A stretch of DNA of 33,667 bases from Actinomadura soli (GCF_005889715.1 NZ_VCKW01000069.1:1-33667); one strand, 5' to 3'. Positions 15,445-23,158 are shown, counted from the first letter of the stretch. Notes: generated from the sequence alone by a model not told the origin. Numbers and translations: made by a program.

Positions 15445-16664
15445 CCAGCCTGACCATCCCCGCCGAGCACGTCGACTGGCGGACGAAGGGTTTCTTGCAG
15501 CCGGGCGCGCCCGTCGCGTTCGAAGAGTTCGCCGCCGCCCGCCACCAGCTCTTCGGTGGCCCCTTCACCTGGCCGGTGATGGTCGCGCGGGAGTCGGCGC
15601 TGAAACACAACATCGCCGCGCTGGCCTCGTTCTGCGCCGCGCACGACCTGGCGTTCGCGCCGCACGGCAAGACGACCATGGCCCCGACGCTGTTCCAGGC
15701 GCAGCTGGACGCGGGCGCCTGGGGCATCACGGCCGCGACCGCCAACCAGGTCCTCGCCTACCGGACGTTCGGCGTCCCCCGGGTCCTGCTGGCCAACGAG
15801 CTGCTCGACCCGACCGCGCTGCGCTGGCTCGGCGGTGAGATCGACCGCGGCCTGGAGTTCCTGCTGTACGCCGACTCCGTCGAGGGCGTCGCCGCGATCT
15901 CCGCCGCCGCCGGGGACCGTCCGTTCCAGGTGCTCGTCGAGCTCGGCCACCGGGGCGGGCGGACCGGCTGCCGCACCGTCGAGGAGCTGACCTCGGTCGC
16001 CCGCGCCGTGACCGCCGCGCCCGGCACCGAGCTCGCCGGGGTCGCCGGATACGAGGGCGGGCTGCCGGACGTGCCCGCCGCCGGCGGCTACCTCGGCCTG
16101 CTTCGCGACGCCACCGCCGAGCTGTCCAAGGCCGGGCTGCTCCCCCGCGACGTCATCGTCACCGCGGGCGGCAGCGCCTACTTCGACCAGGTCGCCGAGC
16201 AGCTGTCCGGGGCGTGGCTGCCGGGGCACGAGCTGACCGTCATCCTGCGCAGCGGCGCCTACGTCTCGCACGACGACGGCATCTACACGCAGCGGACGCC
16301 GTTCACCCGCATCCCCGGCTCGCTGGACGCCGCGCTGGAGATCTGGGCACAGGTCACGTCCGTCCCCGAACCCGGCCTCGCGATCGTCGGGATGGGCAAG
16401 CGGGAGGCGCCGTACGACGCCGGGCTGCCCGTCCCGCTGCGGCTCCGGAGGCGGGACGGGACCGTCCACCCGGCGGGCGGCCTGCGCGTCACCGGCACCA
16501 ACGACCACCACGCCTACGTGACGGTCGACGGCCCCCCGCCTCGTCCGGGCGACCTGCTGTGCTTCGGCATCTCCCACCCCTGCACGGCCTTCGACAAATG
16601 GCAGGTCATCCCCGTCGTCGACGACGACGAGACGGTGACCGACCTGATCCGCACCTACTTCTGA
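15441..16664 (+). CDS. Type III PLP enzyme: D-serine dehydratase/D-threonine aldolase-like amino acid deaminase
   Basis: This 407-residue fold-type III (alanine-racemase-like barrel) enzyme has the Schiff-base lysine K77 in APHGKTTMAP. A C-terminal metal site GISHPCTAFDKW (H379, C381) is characteristic of the metal-dependent D-serine dehydratase and D-threonine aldolase family. The GTG start overlaps iclR, and GGAGGAGGG lies upstream. Such enzymes deaminate beta-hydroxy-D-amino acids. A D-glucosaminate dehydratase from Pseudomonas fluorescens is reported to be related to D-threonine aldolases (from memory). Because the next genes process KDG/KDPG, I infer that it converts a 2-amino-2-deoxy-aldonate to KDG plus ammonia. 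D-serine or D-threonine remain possible substrates. Confidence 0.85.
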   Translation: MTSLTIPAEHVDWRTKGFLQPGAPVAFEEFAAARHQLFGGPFTWPVMVARESALKHNIAALASFCAAHDLAFAPHGKTTMAPTLFQAQLDAGAWGITAATANQVLAYRTFGVPRVLLANELLDPTALRWLGGEIDRGLEFLLYADSVEGVAAISAAAGDRPFQVLVELGHRGGRTGCRTVEELTSVARAVTAAPGTELAGVAGYEGGLPDVPAAGGYLGLLRDATAELSKAGLLPRDVIVTAGGSAYFDQVAEQLSGAWLPGHELTVILRSGAYVSHDDGIYTQRTPFTRIPGSLDAALEIWAQVTSVPEPGLAIVGMGKREAPYDAGLPVPLRLRRRDGTVHPAGGLRVTGTNDHHAYVTVDGPPPRPGDLLCFGISHPCTAFDKWQVIPVVDDDETVTDLIRTYF

Positions 16665-16770
16665 CCCCGCTCTCCCGAGATTCGCCCCCTTCCGAGATCC
16701 GACCTCTTCCGAGATCCGACCCGGCCCTTCCGACACGTCCCACCCGACACACGGACTTGAGAGGACCACC
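16665..16770 (+). repeat. Intra-operon spacer with a 17-bp-period direct repeat
   Basis: CTTCCGAGATCCGACC occurs at 16689-16704 and again at 16706-16721. This is the only sizeable gap inside the operon. A GAGAGGA ribosome site precedes the aldolase ATG. No terminator-like hairpin is seen, so the operon probably continues through it, although an internal promoter cannot be ruled out. Confidence 0.55.
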
Positions 16771-17412
16771 ATGATCCCCCGCTTGGCGCCGGGCTGCGCG
16801 CTGACGTCGACCGGAGTCGTCGCGGTCGTGCGCGGCACCCGCGCCGGCCGCGTCGCCGACGTCCTGGACACCCTCGCCGACGCCGGCGTCCGCTGCCTGG
16901 AGATCACCCTCAACACGCCGGGCGCGCTCGCTGAGCTGCGCGCGGCGCGGCGCCGGCTGCCCGGGGACGTCGAACTCGGCGCCGGGACGGTGCGCACCGC
17001 CGCGGACGCGGCCGCGGCGGCCGACGCGGGCGCGTCCTTCCTCGTCGCGCCCGACACCAGCGCGGAGGTCGCCGAGACCGCGGGCGAGCACGGCATCGCC
17101 TACTTCCCGGGCGCGCTGACCCCCGGCGAGGTCGCCCGCGCCTGGGAGCTCGGCGCCACCGCCGTCAAGGTGTTCCCGGCGACCGCGCTCGGCCCGCGCT
17201 ACCTGCGCGACCTCGCCGAACCGTTCCACGACGTCCCGCTGCTGCCGACGGGCGGGATCGGTCCGGACACCGCCGCCGGGTACATCGAGGCGGGCGCCGT
17301 CGCGGTCGGCGCGGGCGGCTCCCTCATCGGCGACGCCCTCGACGGAGGCTCCCTGACGGACCTGGCCGACCGTGCCGGACGGCTCCTCGCCGCCGTGGAG
17401 GCCGCCCGATGA
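16771..17412 (+). CDS. eda: 2-dehydro-3-deoxy-phosphogluconate (KDPG) aldolase
   Basis: This is a 213-residue class I aldolase of the KDPG/KHG family, which cleaves 2-keto-3-deoxy-6-phosphogluconate to pyruvate and glyceraldehyde-3-phosphate. The Schiff-base lysine is K133 in AVKVFPA and the general base is E44 in LEITLNTP. The phosphate-binding segments LPTGGIGPDTAAGYI and AVGAGGSLI are present. Length and motif order match the family throughout. It overlaps the kinase gene by ATGA (17409-17412), which fits kinase then aldolase action on the same carbon skeleton. A 6-phosphogalactonate-type epimer cannot be excluded from sequence alone. Confidence 0.92.
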   Translation: MIPRLAPGCALTSTGVVAVVRGTRAGRVADVLDTLADAGVRCLEITLNTPGALAELRAARRRLPGDVELGAGTVRTAADAAAAADAGASFLVAPDTSAEVAETAGEHGIAYFPGALTPGEVARAWELGATAVKVFPATALGPRYLRDLAEPFHDVPLLPTGGIGPDTAAGYIEAGAVAVGAGGSLIGDALDGGSLTDLADRAGRLLAAVEAAR

Positions 17413-18512
17413 CCGCCGCGGAACGACAGTTGTCGGACGGCTCACGGGCCGCGTCGGACGGTTCGCCGTCGGAAGATTCGGGGGCGTCCTCCCGAGGGCG
17501 CCGCCCGGAGCCGGAAGCGGGCCTCGACCTCGTCACCTTCGGCGAGACCATGGCGCGGCTGGAGAACCCCGTCGTCGGGCCGATGCGGCATGCCCGCACC
17601 CTCGACCTCGGCGTCGGCGGCGCCGAGTCGAACGCGGCGATCGGGCTGTGCCGCCTCGGCGGGACGGCCGCCTGGTTCGGCCGCGTCGGCGACGACGAGT
17701 TCGGCCGCCTGATCACGACCGTCCTGGCGGGCGAGGGCGTCCGGCTCGGCCATACCGTTGTGGACCGGTCCGCGCCGACCGCGCTGCTGTTCAAGGAACG
17801 CCGGTCGGGGACGCTCACCCGCGTCCAGTACTACCGGACGGGCAGCGCGGGTTCGCGGCTGAATCCGTCCGACGTCCCCCACGATCTGATCCGTTCGGCG
17901 CGCGTCCTGCACGTCACCGGCATCACCGCCGCGATCAGCGCGACCGCCCGGCAGGCCCTGGACGACGCCGTCGAGACCGCGCGGGACGCGGGCGTCCCCG
18001 TGTCGCTCGACCTCAACTACCGGCAGGCCCTGTGGACGCCCGCCGAGGCGGGCGAATGCCTGCGCAACCTCGCCAAACGCGCCGACCTCGTCTTCGCCAC
18101 CGAGGACGAGGCGCGGCTGGTCGTGCCCGCCGACGATGCTCGTCCGTCCGCCTCCGCGTCCGCGGACGGGGACGAGGATGACCTGGCCGGGCTCGCCGCG
18201 TCGCTCGCGGCGCTCGGCCCCCGGGACGTCCTCATCAAGCGCGGCGCCGCGGGCGTCGTCGCGCTGTGCGAGGGCCGCCTGCACGTCCAGCCCGCGCACA
18301 GCGTGCCGGTCATCGACCCGGTCGGCGCGGGCGACGCGTTCGCCGCCGGGTACCTCGCCGAGTTCGTCCGGGGACGCCCGGTCGCCGAGCGCCTCGCCAC
18401 GGCCACGGCGGCCGGCGCGTACGCCGTCACCGTCCGCGGCGACTGGGAGGGCCTCCCCAGCCGCGCGGACCTCGATCTGCTGAAATCAACCGAAGACACC
18501 GTCACCCGCTAA
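17409..18512 (+). CDS. kdgK: PfkB-family sugar kinase, probable 2-keto-3-deoxygluconate kinase
   Basis: This is a 367-residue ribokinase-like kinase. The fold begins at LDLVTFGETMARLENP after an unusual 38-residue Ser/Asp/Gly-rich N-terminal extension. The first PfkB signature lies near GVGGAESNAAIGLCRLGG. The second is DPVGAGDAFAAGY, with catalytic base D309. VPVSLDLNYRQALW (about residues 197-210) is typical of KDG kinases. Its coupling to the KDPG aldolase gene supports phosphorylation of KDG to KDPG. An acidic insertion around residues 246-260 (DDARPSASASADGDEDD) is non-conserved loop sequence. A different keto-sugar substrate remains possible. Confidence 0.88.
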   Translation: MTAAERQLSDGSRAASDGSPSEDSGASSRGRRPEPEAGLDLVTFGETMARLENPVVGPMRHARTLDLGVGGAESNAAIGLCRLGGTAAWFGRVGDDEFGRLITTVLAGEGVRLGHTVVDRSAPTALLFKERRSGTLTRVQYYRTGSAGSRLNPSDVPHDLIRSARVLHVTGITAAISATARQALDDAVETARDAGVPVSLDLNYRQALWTPAEAGECLRNLAKRADLVFATEDEARLVVPADDARPSASASADGDEDDLAGLAASLAALGPRDVLIKRGAAGVVALCEGRLHVQPAHSVPVIDPVGAGDAFAAGYLAEFVRGRPVAERLATATAAGAYAVTVRGDWEGLPSRADLDLLKSTEDTVTR

Positions 18513-18523
18513 AGGAGACAGAT

Positions 18524-18907
18524 ATGGGCAAGCGTGAACTCCGGAGCCCGGCCGCGCCCGCGCCGCTCGGCACGTATTCGCAGGGCCTGGTGGCCGGCGA
18601 CTTCGTCTACACCTCCGGCATGGGCCCGATCGACCCGGAGACCGGCGAGGTCGTCGGCAAGGACGTCGCCGAGCAGACCCGGCAGGTCCTCGCGAACCTG
18701 GCCGCGATCCTCGCCGAGCACGGCCTTGGCCTGGACGATGTCGTGAAGTCGACCGTCCACCTGCAGGACCTGCACGACGACTTCGCCGCCTACGACGAGG
18801 TGTACCGGGCGCATTTCAACGAGCCGTACCCGGTGCGCACCACCGTCGGGTCCGACCTGATGAACATCCTCGTGGAAATCGACTTCGTGGCTTACAAGAG
18901 GAGCTGA
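18524..18907 (+). CDS. RidA-family enamine/imine deaminase
   Basis: This 127-residue protein has the size of RidA (YjgF/YER057c/UK114). The ATG at 18524 has AAGGAG (18512-18517) upstream. RidA features are SPAAPAPLGTYSQGLVAGDF at the start, FVYTSGMGPIDPETGE, and the catalytic Arg R105 in PVRTTVGSDL, with the family's late Glu in LVEIDF. RidA proteins hydrolyse the reactive enamines and imines released by PLP dehydratases. Its place in an operon with a PLP deaminase is therefore meaningful: it likely speeds release of ammonia and protects PLP enzymes. Its stop overlaps the next ATG (TGATG). Confidence 0.93.
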   Translation: MGKRELRSPAAPAPLGTYSQGLVAGDFVYTSGMGPIDPETGEVVGKDVAEQTRQVLANLAAILAEHGLGLDDVVKSTVHLQDLHDDFAAYDEVYRAHFNEPYPVRTTVGSDLMNILVEIDFVAYKRS

Positions 18908-20052
18908 TGGACTCGTCGCTCTACGTCCTGGTCGAGGATCTGCACGGCGGTGTGGACGCCGCGCAGATCCTCTCCCATGGCGTCTCGTCCATTACCATCG
19001 GCGCCGCCTACCACCGCGCACGCGACGTGACTCCCCATGGACGCACCCGCGTGACTTTGCGGCACGACGGAATCCATTTCCTTCCTGACGGCCTGTTCGA
19101 CGGGCTTCGGCTCGTGCCGCCCGTCCAGCGGAACGCCGACCGGGAACCGCTGCGCGCCCTCCGCGAACAGACCCGTGAGCTGGACGTTCCCCTGCACGGC
19201 TGGGGCGTGTTCCTGCACAACACCACCCTTGGTCTCGCCTTTCCGGACGTCACCCAGGAGAACTGCTTCGGCGATCGTGCCGCGCCCGCCGATCTGTGCC
19301 CGTCCAGCCCGGACGTCCGCGCGTACGCCGTCGCGCTCGGCCGCGCCATCGCCCGCCAGGGAATGGACTCGGTCGTCTCCGAGTCCCTGCATTTCGGGAC
19401 GTTCGGGCACGGCTACCACCACGAACGCTCTTTCGTCGATCTCGGCCCGGCCGCCGAATTCGCGCTGGGCCTGTGCTTCTGCCCGCATTGCCGGGCGCGC
19501 ATTCCCTCCGCCGAAAAGGCGCGGGACGCCGCGTCCCGCCTGGCGGCCTCCGTCCTGGACGGCGGCCCGCCCGCCCACGAGAACCCCGCCGTCCTGGAGG
19601 ACTACGCCCGCGCCCGCACCCCGATCGTCACGTCCCTGGCCGTCGAGGTCGCCGAAGCCGTCGCGGGCGAAGGCTCCCACCTGACCTTCCTCGACCTGAC
19701 CGGCGCCGTGAAGGGCTACGCCGATGGACGTCCCACGGGCGCCCCGGCCGCCGACTCCGCCTGGCGGATCGGCGTGGATCCGGCGGCCGTGAGCGAGGTC
19801 GTCCCGTCCTACGCCGTCCTCTGCTACGCGCACGACGAGGCCCGCATAGCCGAGGACGTCGCCGCCTACCGGGCCGCGCTGGGCCCGGAGACCACGCTCC
19901 GCGCCCTCCTGCGCCCCGGCCTGCCGGACACCACGTCGGCCGAGCATCTGGCGGCCAAGGCCAAGACCGCCCACACGTCCGGCGCGGACACCGTGGACTA
20001 CTACCAGTACGGCCTGGCCCCGCTGCCGGTCCTCGCCCGAATCCCCCACTGA
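18907..20052 (+). CDS. Unknown protein closing the catabolic operon, possible TIM-barrel hydrolase
   Basis: This is a 381-residue cytoplasmic-looking protein with no signal peptide. I do not recognise the family. Visible features are SSLYVLVEDLHGGVDAAQIL at the start and SITIGAAYHRARDVTPHG. Next come ELDVPLHGWGVFLHNT, the Glu/His-rich SESLHFGTFGHGYHHERSF (about residues 158-176) and a Cys cluster LCFCPHCRARI (about 191-201). The alternating strand/helix layout and the CxCxxC cluster recall glycoside-hydrolase-like TIM barrels, but this is a guess. The start is fixed by overlap with the RidA stop, so it is translated with the operon. A hairpin sits at its stop codon. Confidence 0.75.
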   Translation: MDSSLYVLVEDLHGGVDAAQILSHGVSSITIGAAYHRARDVTPHGRTRVTLRHDGIHFLPDGLFDGLRLVPPVQRNADREPLRALREQTRELDVPLHGWGVFLHNTTLGLAFPDVTQENCFGDRAAPADLCPSSPDVRAYAVALGRAIARQGMDSVVSESLHFGTFGHGYHHERSFVDLGPAAEFALGLCFCPHCRARIPSAEKARDAASRLAASVLDGGPPAHENPAVLEDYARARTPIVTSLAVEVAEAVAGEGSHLTFLDLTGAVKGYADGRPTGAPAADSAWRIGVDPAAVSEVVPSYAVLCYAHDEARIAEDVAAYRAALGPETTLRALLRPGLPDTTSAEHLAAKAKTAHTSGADTVDYYQYGLAPLPVLARIPH

Positions 20053-20066
20053 CCGGGCGGCCGGTC
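20051..20066 (+). terminator. Hairpin at the end of the 12-gene operon
   Basis: GACCGG (20051-20056), loop GCGG, CCGGTC (20061-20066) is a perfect 6-bp stem overlapping the last stop codon. There is no U-tract. A new ribosome site and gene begin shortly after. Confidence 0.4.
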
Positions 20067-20144
20067 CCGGACAGCGAGCCCTCGTCCGCCGGACGCGCGG
20101 TTACGGTGAGCCCCGGCAACGGACTTCTCGGGCGGGAGCGCAGC

Positions 20145-20978
20145 GTGACCCTGGACCAGATCCCGGACGACCTCCCGACCTCCGCGCGCGTCTACGGCTG
20201 GTATCTCGGCGGCAAGGACAACTACGAGGTCGACCGGCAGTTCGCAATGGCGCACCTGCCCGACTTCCCCGAGGGCCTGGACATCACCAGGGCGAACCGG
20301 CTGTTCCTCTACCGCGCCGTCCGCCACCTCGTCCGGGACGCGGGAATCCGGCAGTTCATCGACATGGGCTGCGGCCTGCCGACCGACAACAACGTCCACC
20401 AGGTCGCGCAGCGGTTCGCGCCGGACGCCCGCGTCGTCTACGTCGACATCGACCCCATCGTCCTGGTGCACGCCCGCGCCCTGCTGGCGGGCGACGGCTC
20501 CACGACCGTCATCACCGCCGACATGCGCGACCAGGACACGATCCTGAACCACGACGACGTGCGCCGCCTCATCGACTTCGGCGAGCCGGTCGCGGTGCTG
20601 TTCCTCTCCGTCGGCCACCACCTGCCCGACGCCGACGACCCCCGCCGCATCCTGCGCACCATCCTCGACCGCGCCGCCCCCGGCAGCCACCTGGCGTTCT
20701 CGCAGGCCGTCACCGAGAACACCGCCCGCGGCGCCGACCTGCAGGCCCGCATGACCGGCGCCGGAATCCCCTGGCAGACCCGCTCGCGCGCCGAGGTCGA
20801 CGCACTCATGAAGGGCCTCGTCCCCGTCGCGCCCGGCCTCATCGACGTCGACGAATGGCGCCCCGACCCCGATCAGCCGCCCCTGGCGCCCGCCCCGGTC
20901 GAGGTCGAGCACTTCCTGGGCGCGTCCAAGCTCAACCGCGACTTCCGCGAATACGGCGGCCTTCTCCACAAGCCGTAA
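20145..20978 (+). CDS. SAM-dependent methyltransferase, Methyltransf_19 (formerly DUF574) family
   Basis: This 277-residue protein belongs to an actinobacterial methyltransferase family. Diagnostic segments are the N-terminal TSARVYGWYLGGKDNYEVDR, ANRLFLYRAVRHLVRDAG, the SAM-binding FIDMGCGLPTDNNVHQVAQ (about residues 65-83), VVYVDIDPIVLVHARALLA, and the C-terminal FLGASKLNRD. The GTG at 20145 is preferred because GGGAG lies 6 bases before it and the family N-terminus follows at once; GTG 20106 is an in-frame alternative. The substrate is unknown for most members. It follows the operon by about 90 bp and is probably a separate unit. Confidence 0.9.
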   Translation: MTLDQIPDDLPTSARVYGWYLGGKDNYEVDRQFAMAHLPDFPEGLDITRANRLFLYRAVRHLVRDAGIRQFIDMGCGLPTDNNVHQVAQRFAPDARVVYVDIDPIVLVHARALLAGDGSTTVITADMRDQDTILNHDDVRRLIDFGEPVAVLFLSVGHHLPDADDPRRILRTILDRAAPGSHLAFSQAVTENTARGADLQARMTGAGIPWQTRSRAEVDALMKGLVPVAPGLIDVDEWRPDPDQPPLAPAPVEVEHFLGASKLNRDFREYGGLLHKP

Positions 20979-21000
20979 CGCGCAGGCCCAACGCCCGCCC

Positions 21001-21230
21001 TCAGGGGGACGAGACGAACGAGGCGAGCAGCAGGATGCCTGGAGGAACGGCCGCGGCCCAGTAGAGATGCGCCCGGTCGGACGGGATCGACGGCGCGCCC
21101 GGGAGCCATCGACATGTCCAGGCGTGGACAGCATGGCGCCGATCTGGCCTGGCAGTCCCCAAGCGAGATAGAGGGTGAAGAACAGCCAGATCCACGGCGG
21201 CAGGATGCCGCCCGCGGCCGTGCGCCTCAT
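21001..21230 (-). pseudogene. Frameshifted small two-helix membrane protein
   Basis: The ATG (21228-21230) overlaps the TGA of the upstream gene as ATGA, so this was a coupled partner. The first frame encodes a good membrane helix, ILPPWIWLFFTLYLAWGLPG, but then becomes Arg-rich and runs on against the methyltransferase gene. A second frame over the following bases encodes WLPGAPSIPSDRAHLYWAAA then VPPGILLLASFVSSP and a stop at 21001, a second plausible helix. A shift near 21105-21130 would join the two into a protein of about 76 residues. A sequencing error is an alternative to a real mutation. Confidence 0.4.
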
Positions 21231-21820
21231 TCTTGCGATTCGCCCGTCAGCCTGCGGAGGAACTCCGTGGCGTCGTCGGGAGCCGACAGCAGTTCGTCCA
21301 GCAGTTCGTAGGCGACGAGGTCGGCCCGCAGGCGGGGCATCCCGTCACGTTCCAGCCGGTCGCGCAATTGCCGGTGTGCCGTTTCCAGCGCGACCGTTTC
21401 CGGCGCGGCCCCCATAGCATCCCCGGCGGCGGAATTCCCGGGAATCGCCTTCTCTTCGTTCTCGCCGCCACCCCCCTTCGTGCCCGGAATATTCCCGTCG
21501 TCCGTTTTCTGGTCGCCGGTTTTCTGACCCCGCGCCACGACGGCGAGGGCGACGATGGCGACGGCGTTACCCAATTCCCGCGTGCCGAGCAGATGCCGCA
21601 GGCTTTCGGTGGAGTCGGCCAGCGCCCGCAGGATGACGGGCAGCTCTCCGATCAGGGCCGTCAGCCCGAACCCGCCGGGCTCGGCTCCGGGACGGGGGAA
21701 CAGCGCGGCGCGGGCCCTCCCTCCGGACGCGTACGCCTCTCCCACCTCGGCGGCGAAGTCGGCCTCGTTCGGGGCGACCCGTTCGGCGATCTTCACCGTC
21801 CAGCCCTCGACCATGTCCAT
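21227..21820 (-). CDS. Uncharacterised helical protein
   Basis: This is a 197-residue protein of unknown family. The ATG at 21818-21820 is chosen because AAAGGA precedes it; earlier in-frame starts lie in poorly coding sequence. The N-terminal half (EGWTVKIAERVAPNEADFAA; GLTALIGELPVILRALADST; LGNAVAIVALAVVARG) is regular and may contain a short hydrophobic helix. A Gly/Lys/Asp-rich linker follows (about residues 110-145), then a helical C-terminus (DRLERDGMPRLRADLVAYEL; LLSAPDDATEFLRRLTGE). It is coupled to the broken two-helix membrane gene and diverges from the Hsp70 remnant, so the three may once have formed one accessory module. Confidence 0.6.
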   Translation of the reverse strand: MDMVEGWTVKIAERVAPNEADFAAEVGEAYASGGRARAALFPRPGAEPGGFGLTALIGELPVILRALADSTESLRHLLGTRELGNAVAIVALAVVARGQKTGDQKTDDGNIPGTKGGGGENEEKAIPGNSAAGDAMGAAPETVALETAHRQLRDRLERDGMPRLRADLVAYELLDELLSAPDDATEFLRRLTGESQE

Positions 21821-22026
21821 CCCAGATCCTTTCGACGTAACGGGCCGGCCCCCATTCGACCGGCCGCCCGGGGCCGAATCATGCCACGCGGTTTCCGGTC
21901 GCCCACCGGTCATTTCTTTGGGGATGGGACGCAAGTCGTCCATTAATCGGACCGTAAATGAAGTGCTGGCAGAGAAGACCCGGACACACGTATCGTCGGC
22001 GGCCACGAGGGAATTCAGGGGGCACG

Positions 22027-22536
22027 ATGAAACAGCCGCTTCTGGCCATCGACTTCGGCGGTTCGTTCACCACGGGGGCGTCGCGGATAAAATGATCTGA
22101 ACGAGCCGGCGGGACGCGGCGATTTCCCCGGCCCGCCCTCGCTGGTGTTCGTCGGACCCGACGGGCGGCTCACCGCCGGCGGCGCGGCCCACCAGCTGGC
22201 GGAGGCGTTCCCGGACCGGATCGTCCACGACCCCGGCACCTGCTGATCACTCGCGAGTCCGTACGCGTCGCCGACCGCGAGGTACCGGCCGTCGTCCTCG
22301 CCGCCGCGCCGCTGCGCCAGGTCATGCAGGACGCCGCCCGCCAGCGCGGCATTGAGCGGTTCGACCGCACCGTGCTGACCATCCGGCCAGGTGGGGCCCG
22401 CGTCGGCACGACCAACGGCGTTAACCCGATCGAGGTGTGCCTGCGCTCCGGCTTCCCGGCCGGGGCACCCGAGGTGGGCGGCCCGTGCCAGGCCGTCGGC
22501 ATCAACGCTGGCTACACCGCCCGCATCACCGGTTAA
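22027..22536 (+). pseudogene. Hsp70-family remnant with frameshifts, fused to an unrelated 3' end
   Basis: The ATG at 22027 starts MKQPLLAIDFGGSFTTG, the first phosphate loop of an actin-fold Hsp70, but the frame stops at 22095. The next frame continues the fold (PSLVFVGPDGRLTAGGAAHQ; AEAFPDRIVHDPGT) to a stop at 22246. The first frame then resumes with VRVADREVPAVVLAAAPLRQ and RGIERFDRTVLTI, the expected Hsp70 order. After about nt 22385 the sequence becomes VGTTNGVNPIEVCLRSGFPA and ends GINAGYTARITG, which does not look like Hsp70. This suggests a large deletion that joined two genes. Only about a fifth of an Hsp70 remains, so it is surely inactive. Confidence 0.7.
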
Positions 22537-23093
22537 CCCCGGGCCGGAGGCTCCCGCAGCGCGGTGTGTGCCCAGATCATGCAGTCGTGCCAGGTGTCGT
22601 GCTCGGGGTCGGGTCTGGTCCAGGTACGGCAGTGGTGTGGGATGCGTTGCTCGTACTGGTAGCCGGCGCGGTCGGCCAGGCGTAGCGAGGGCGTGTTGGC
22701 TGGGTCGATCTCCAGCCAGACGCGTTCCAGGCCCAGTTCGTCGTGCGTCCAGCGGGTCAGCGCGTTGATACCGCGCAGGGCCAGCCCTTGGCGACGGCTT
22801 TCCGGCCGCACCCAGTAGGCGAGTTCGGCGGTGTCCGGGCCGTCGATCATCAGCCCCAGCGCACCGAGCAGGCGGTCGTCCTTGAGCATCCCGTAGGACG
22901 TCTGGCGTCCTGCGGCCGGATCCCAGGAGTTCAGGGCCAAGCGCGCGTCCTGAGGCGTGTAGGGCCCGGCCGGATGCGGGCCCCAGAGGGCCGGAGCCGT
23001 CTCGGTGCCGGTGGCCTCGACCACGAGGTCGACGTCCTGCGTGGTCAAGGTGCGCAGCCGCAGGCCCTGGCCCAGGTCGATGTCGGCGATCAT
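22533..23093 (-). CDS. GNAT-family N-acetyltransferase
   Basis: This is a 186-residue acetyltransferase of the RimJ/RimL type. It starts GLRLRTLTTQDVDLVVEAT. The family core includes LGALGLMIDGPDTAELAYWV, then the acetyl-CoA loop RPESRRQGLALRGINALTRW (about residues 93-112), LGLERVWLEIDPANTPSLRL and a late YQYEQRI strand. The acceptor substrate is unknown. The ATG is at 23091-23093. A 16-codon reading frame (23096-23146) ends two bases before this ATG and sits behind a leaderless-type promoter, which may couple or attenuate translation. The 3' end overlaps the Hsp70 remnant by 4 bases. Confidence 0.85.
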   Translation of the reverse strand: MIADIDLGQGLRLRTLTTQDVDLVVEATGTETAPALWGPHPAGPYTPQDARLALNSWDPAAGRQTSYGMLKDDRLLGALGLMIDGPDTAELAYWVRPESRRQGLALRGINALTRWTHDELGLERVWLEIDPANTPSLRLADRAGYQYEQRIPHHCRTWTRPDPEHDTWHDCMIWAHTALREPPARG

Positions 23094-23095
23094 TT

Positions 23096-23146
23096 TCAGA
23101 CGGCCTCGTCGGTGGACGCCATAGAGTAGTTGGTGTTCATGTGCAT
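23096..23146 (-). CDS. Candidate 16-residue leader peptide upstream of the GNAT gene
   Basis: On the reverse strand the ATG at 23144-23146 opens MHMNTNYSMASTDEAV and stops at 23096-23098, followed by AA and the GNAT ATG. The frame differs from that of GNAT, so re-initiation would be needed. A -10-like CATAGT ends 7 bases before the ATG, matching the leaderless arrangement of the gene at 23771. The GNAT ATG itself has no good ribosome site. The small size means the frame could be open by chance. Confidence 0.4.
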   Translation of the reverse strand: MHMNTNYSMASTDEAV

Positions 23147-23158
23147 GCCGCCTACTAT
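23130..23158 (+). promoter_or_regulatory. Promoter for the CGNR gene, overlapping a reverse promoter
   Basis: TTGGTG (23130-23135), 17-bp spacer, TACTAT (23153-23158) is a good -35/-10 pair. The reverse promoter (TTGACC at 23178-23183, 18 bp, CATAGT at 23154-23159) shares the same -10 bases on the other strand, so RNA polymerase can occupy only one direction at a time. Confidence 0.5.

Noticed and set aside
16689..16721. Direct repeat considered as a CRISPR fragment
   Set aside because: Only two units with a 1-bp spacing inside an operon; no spacer-repeat structure and no cas genes.
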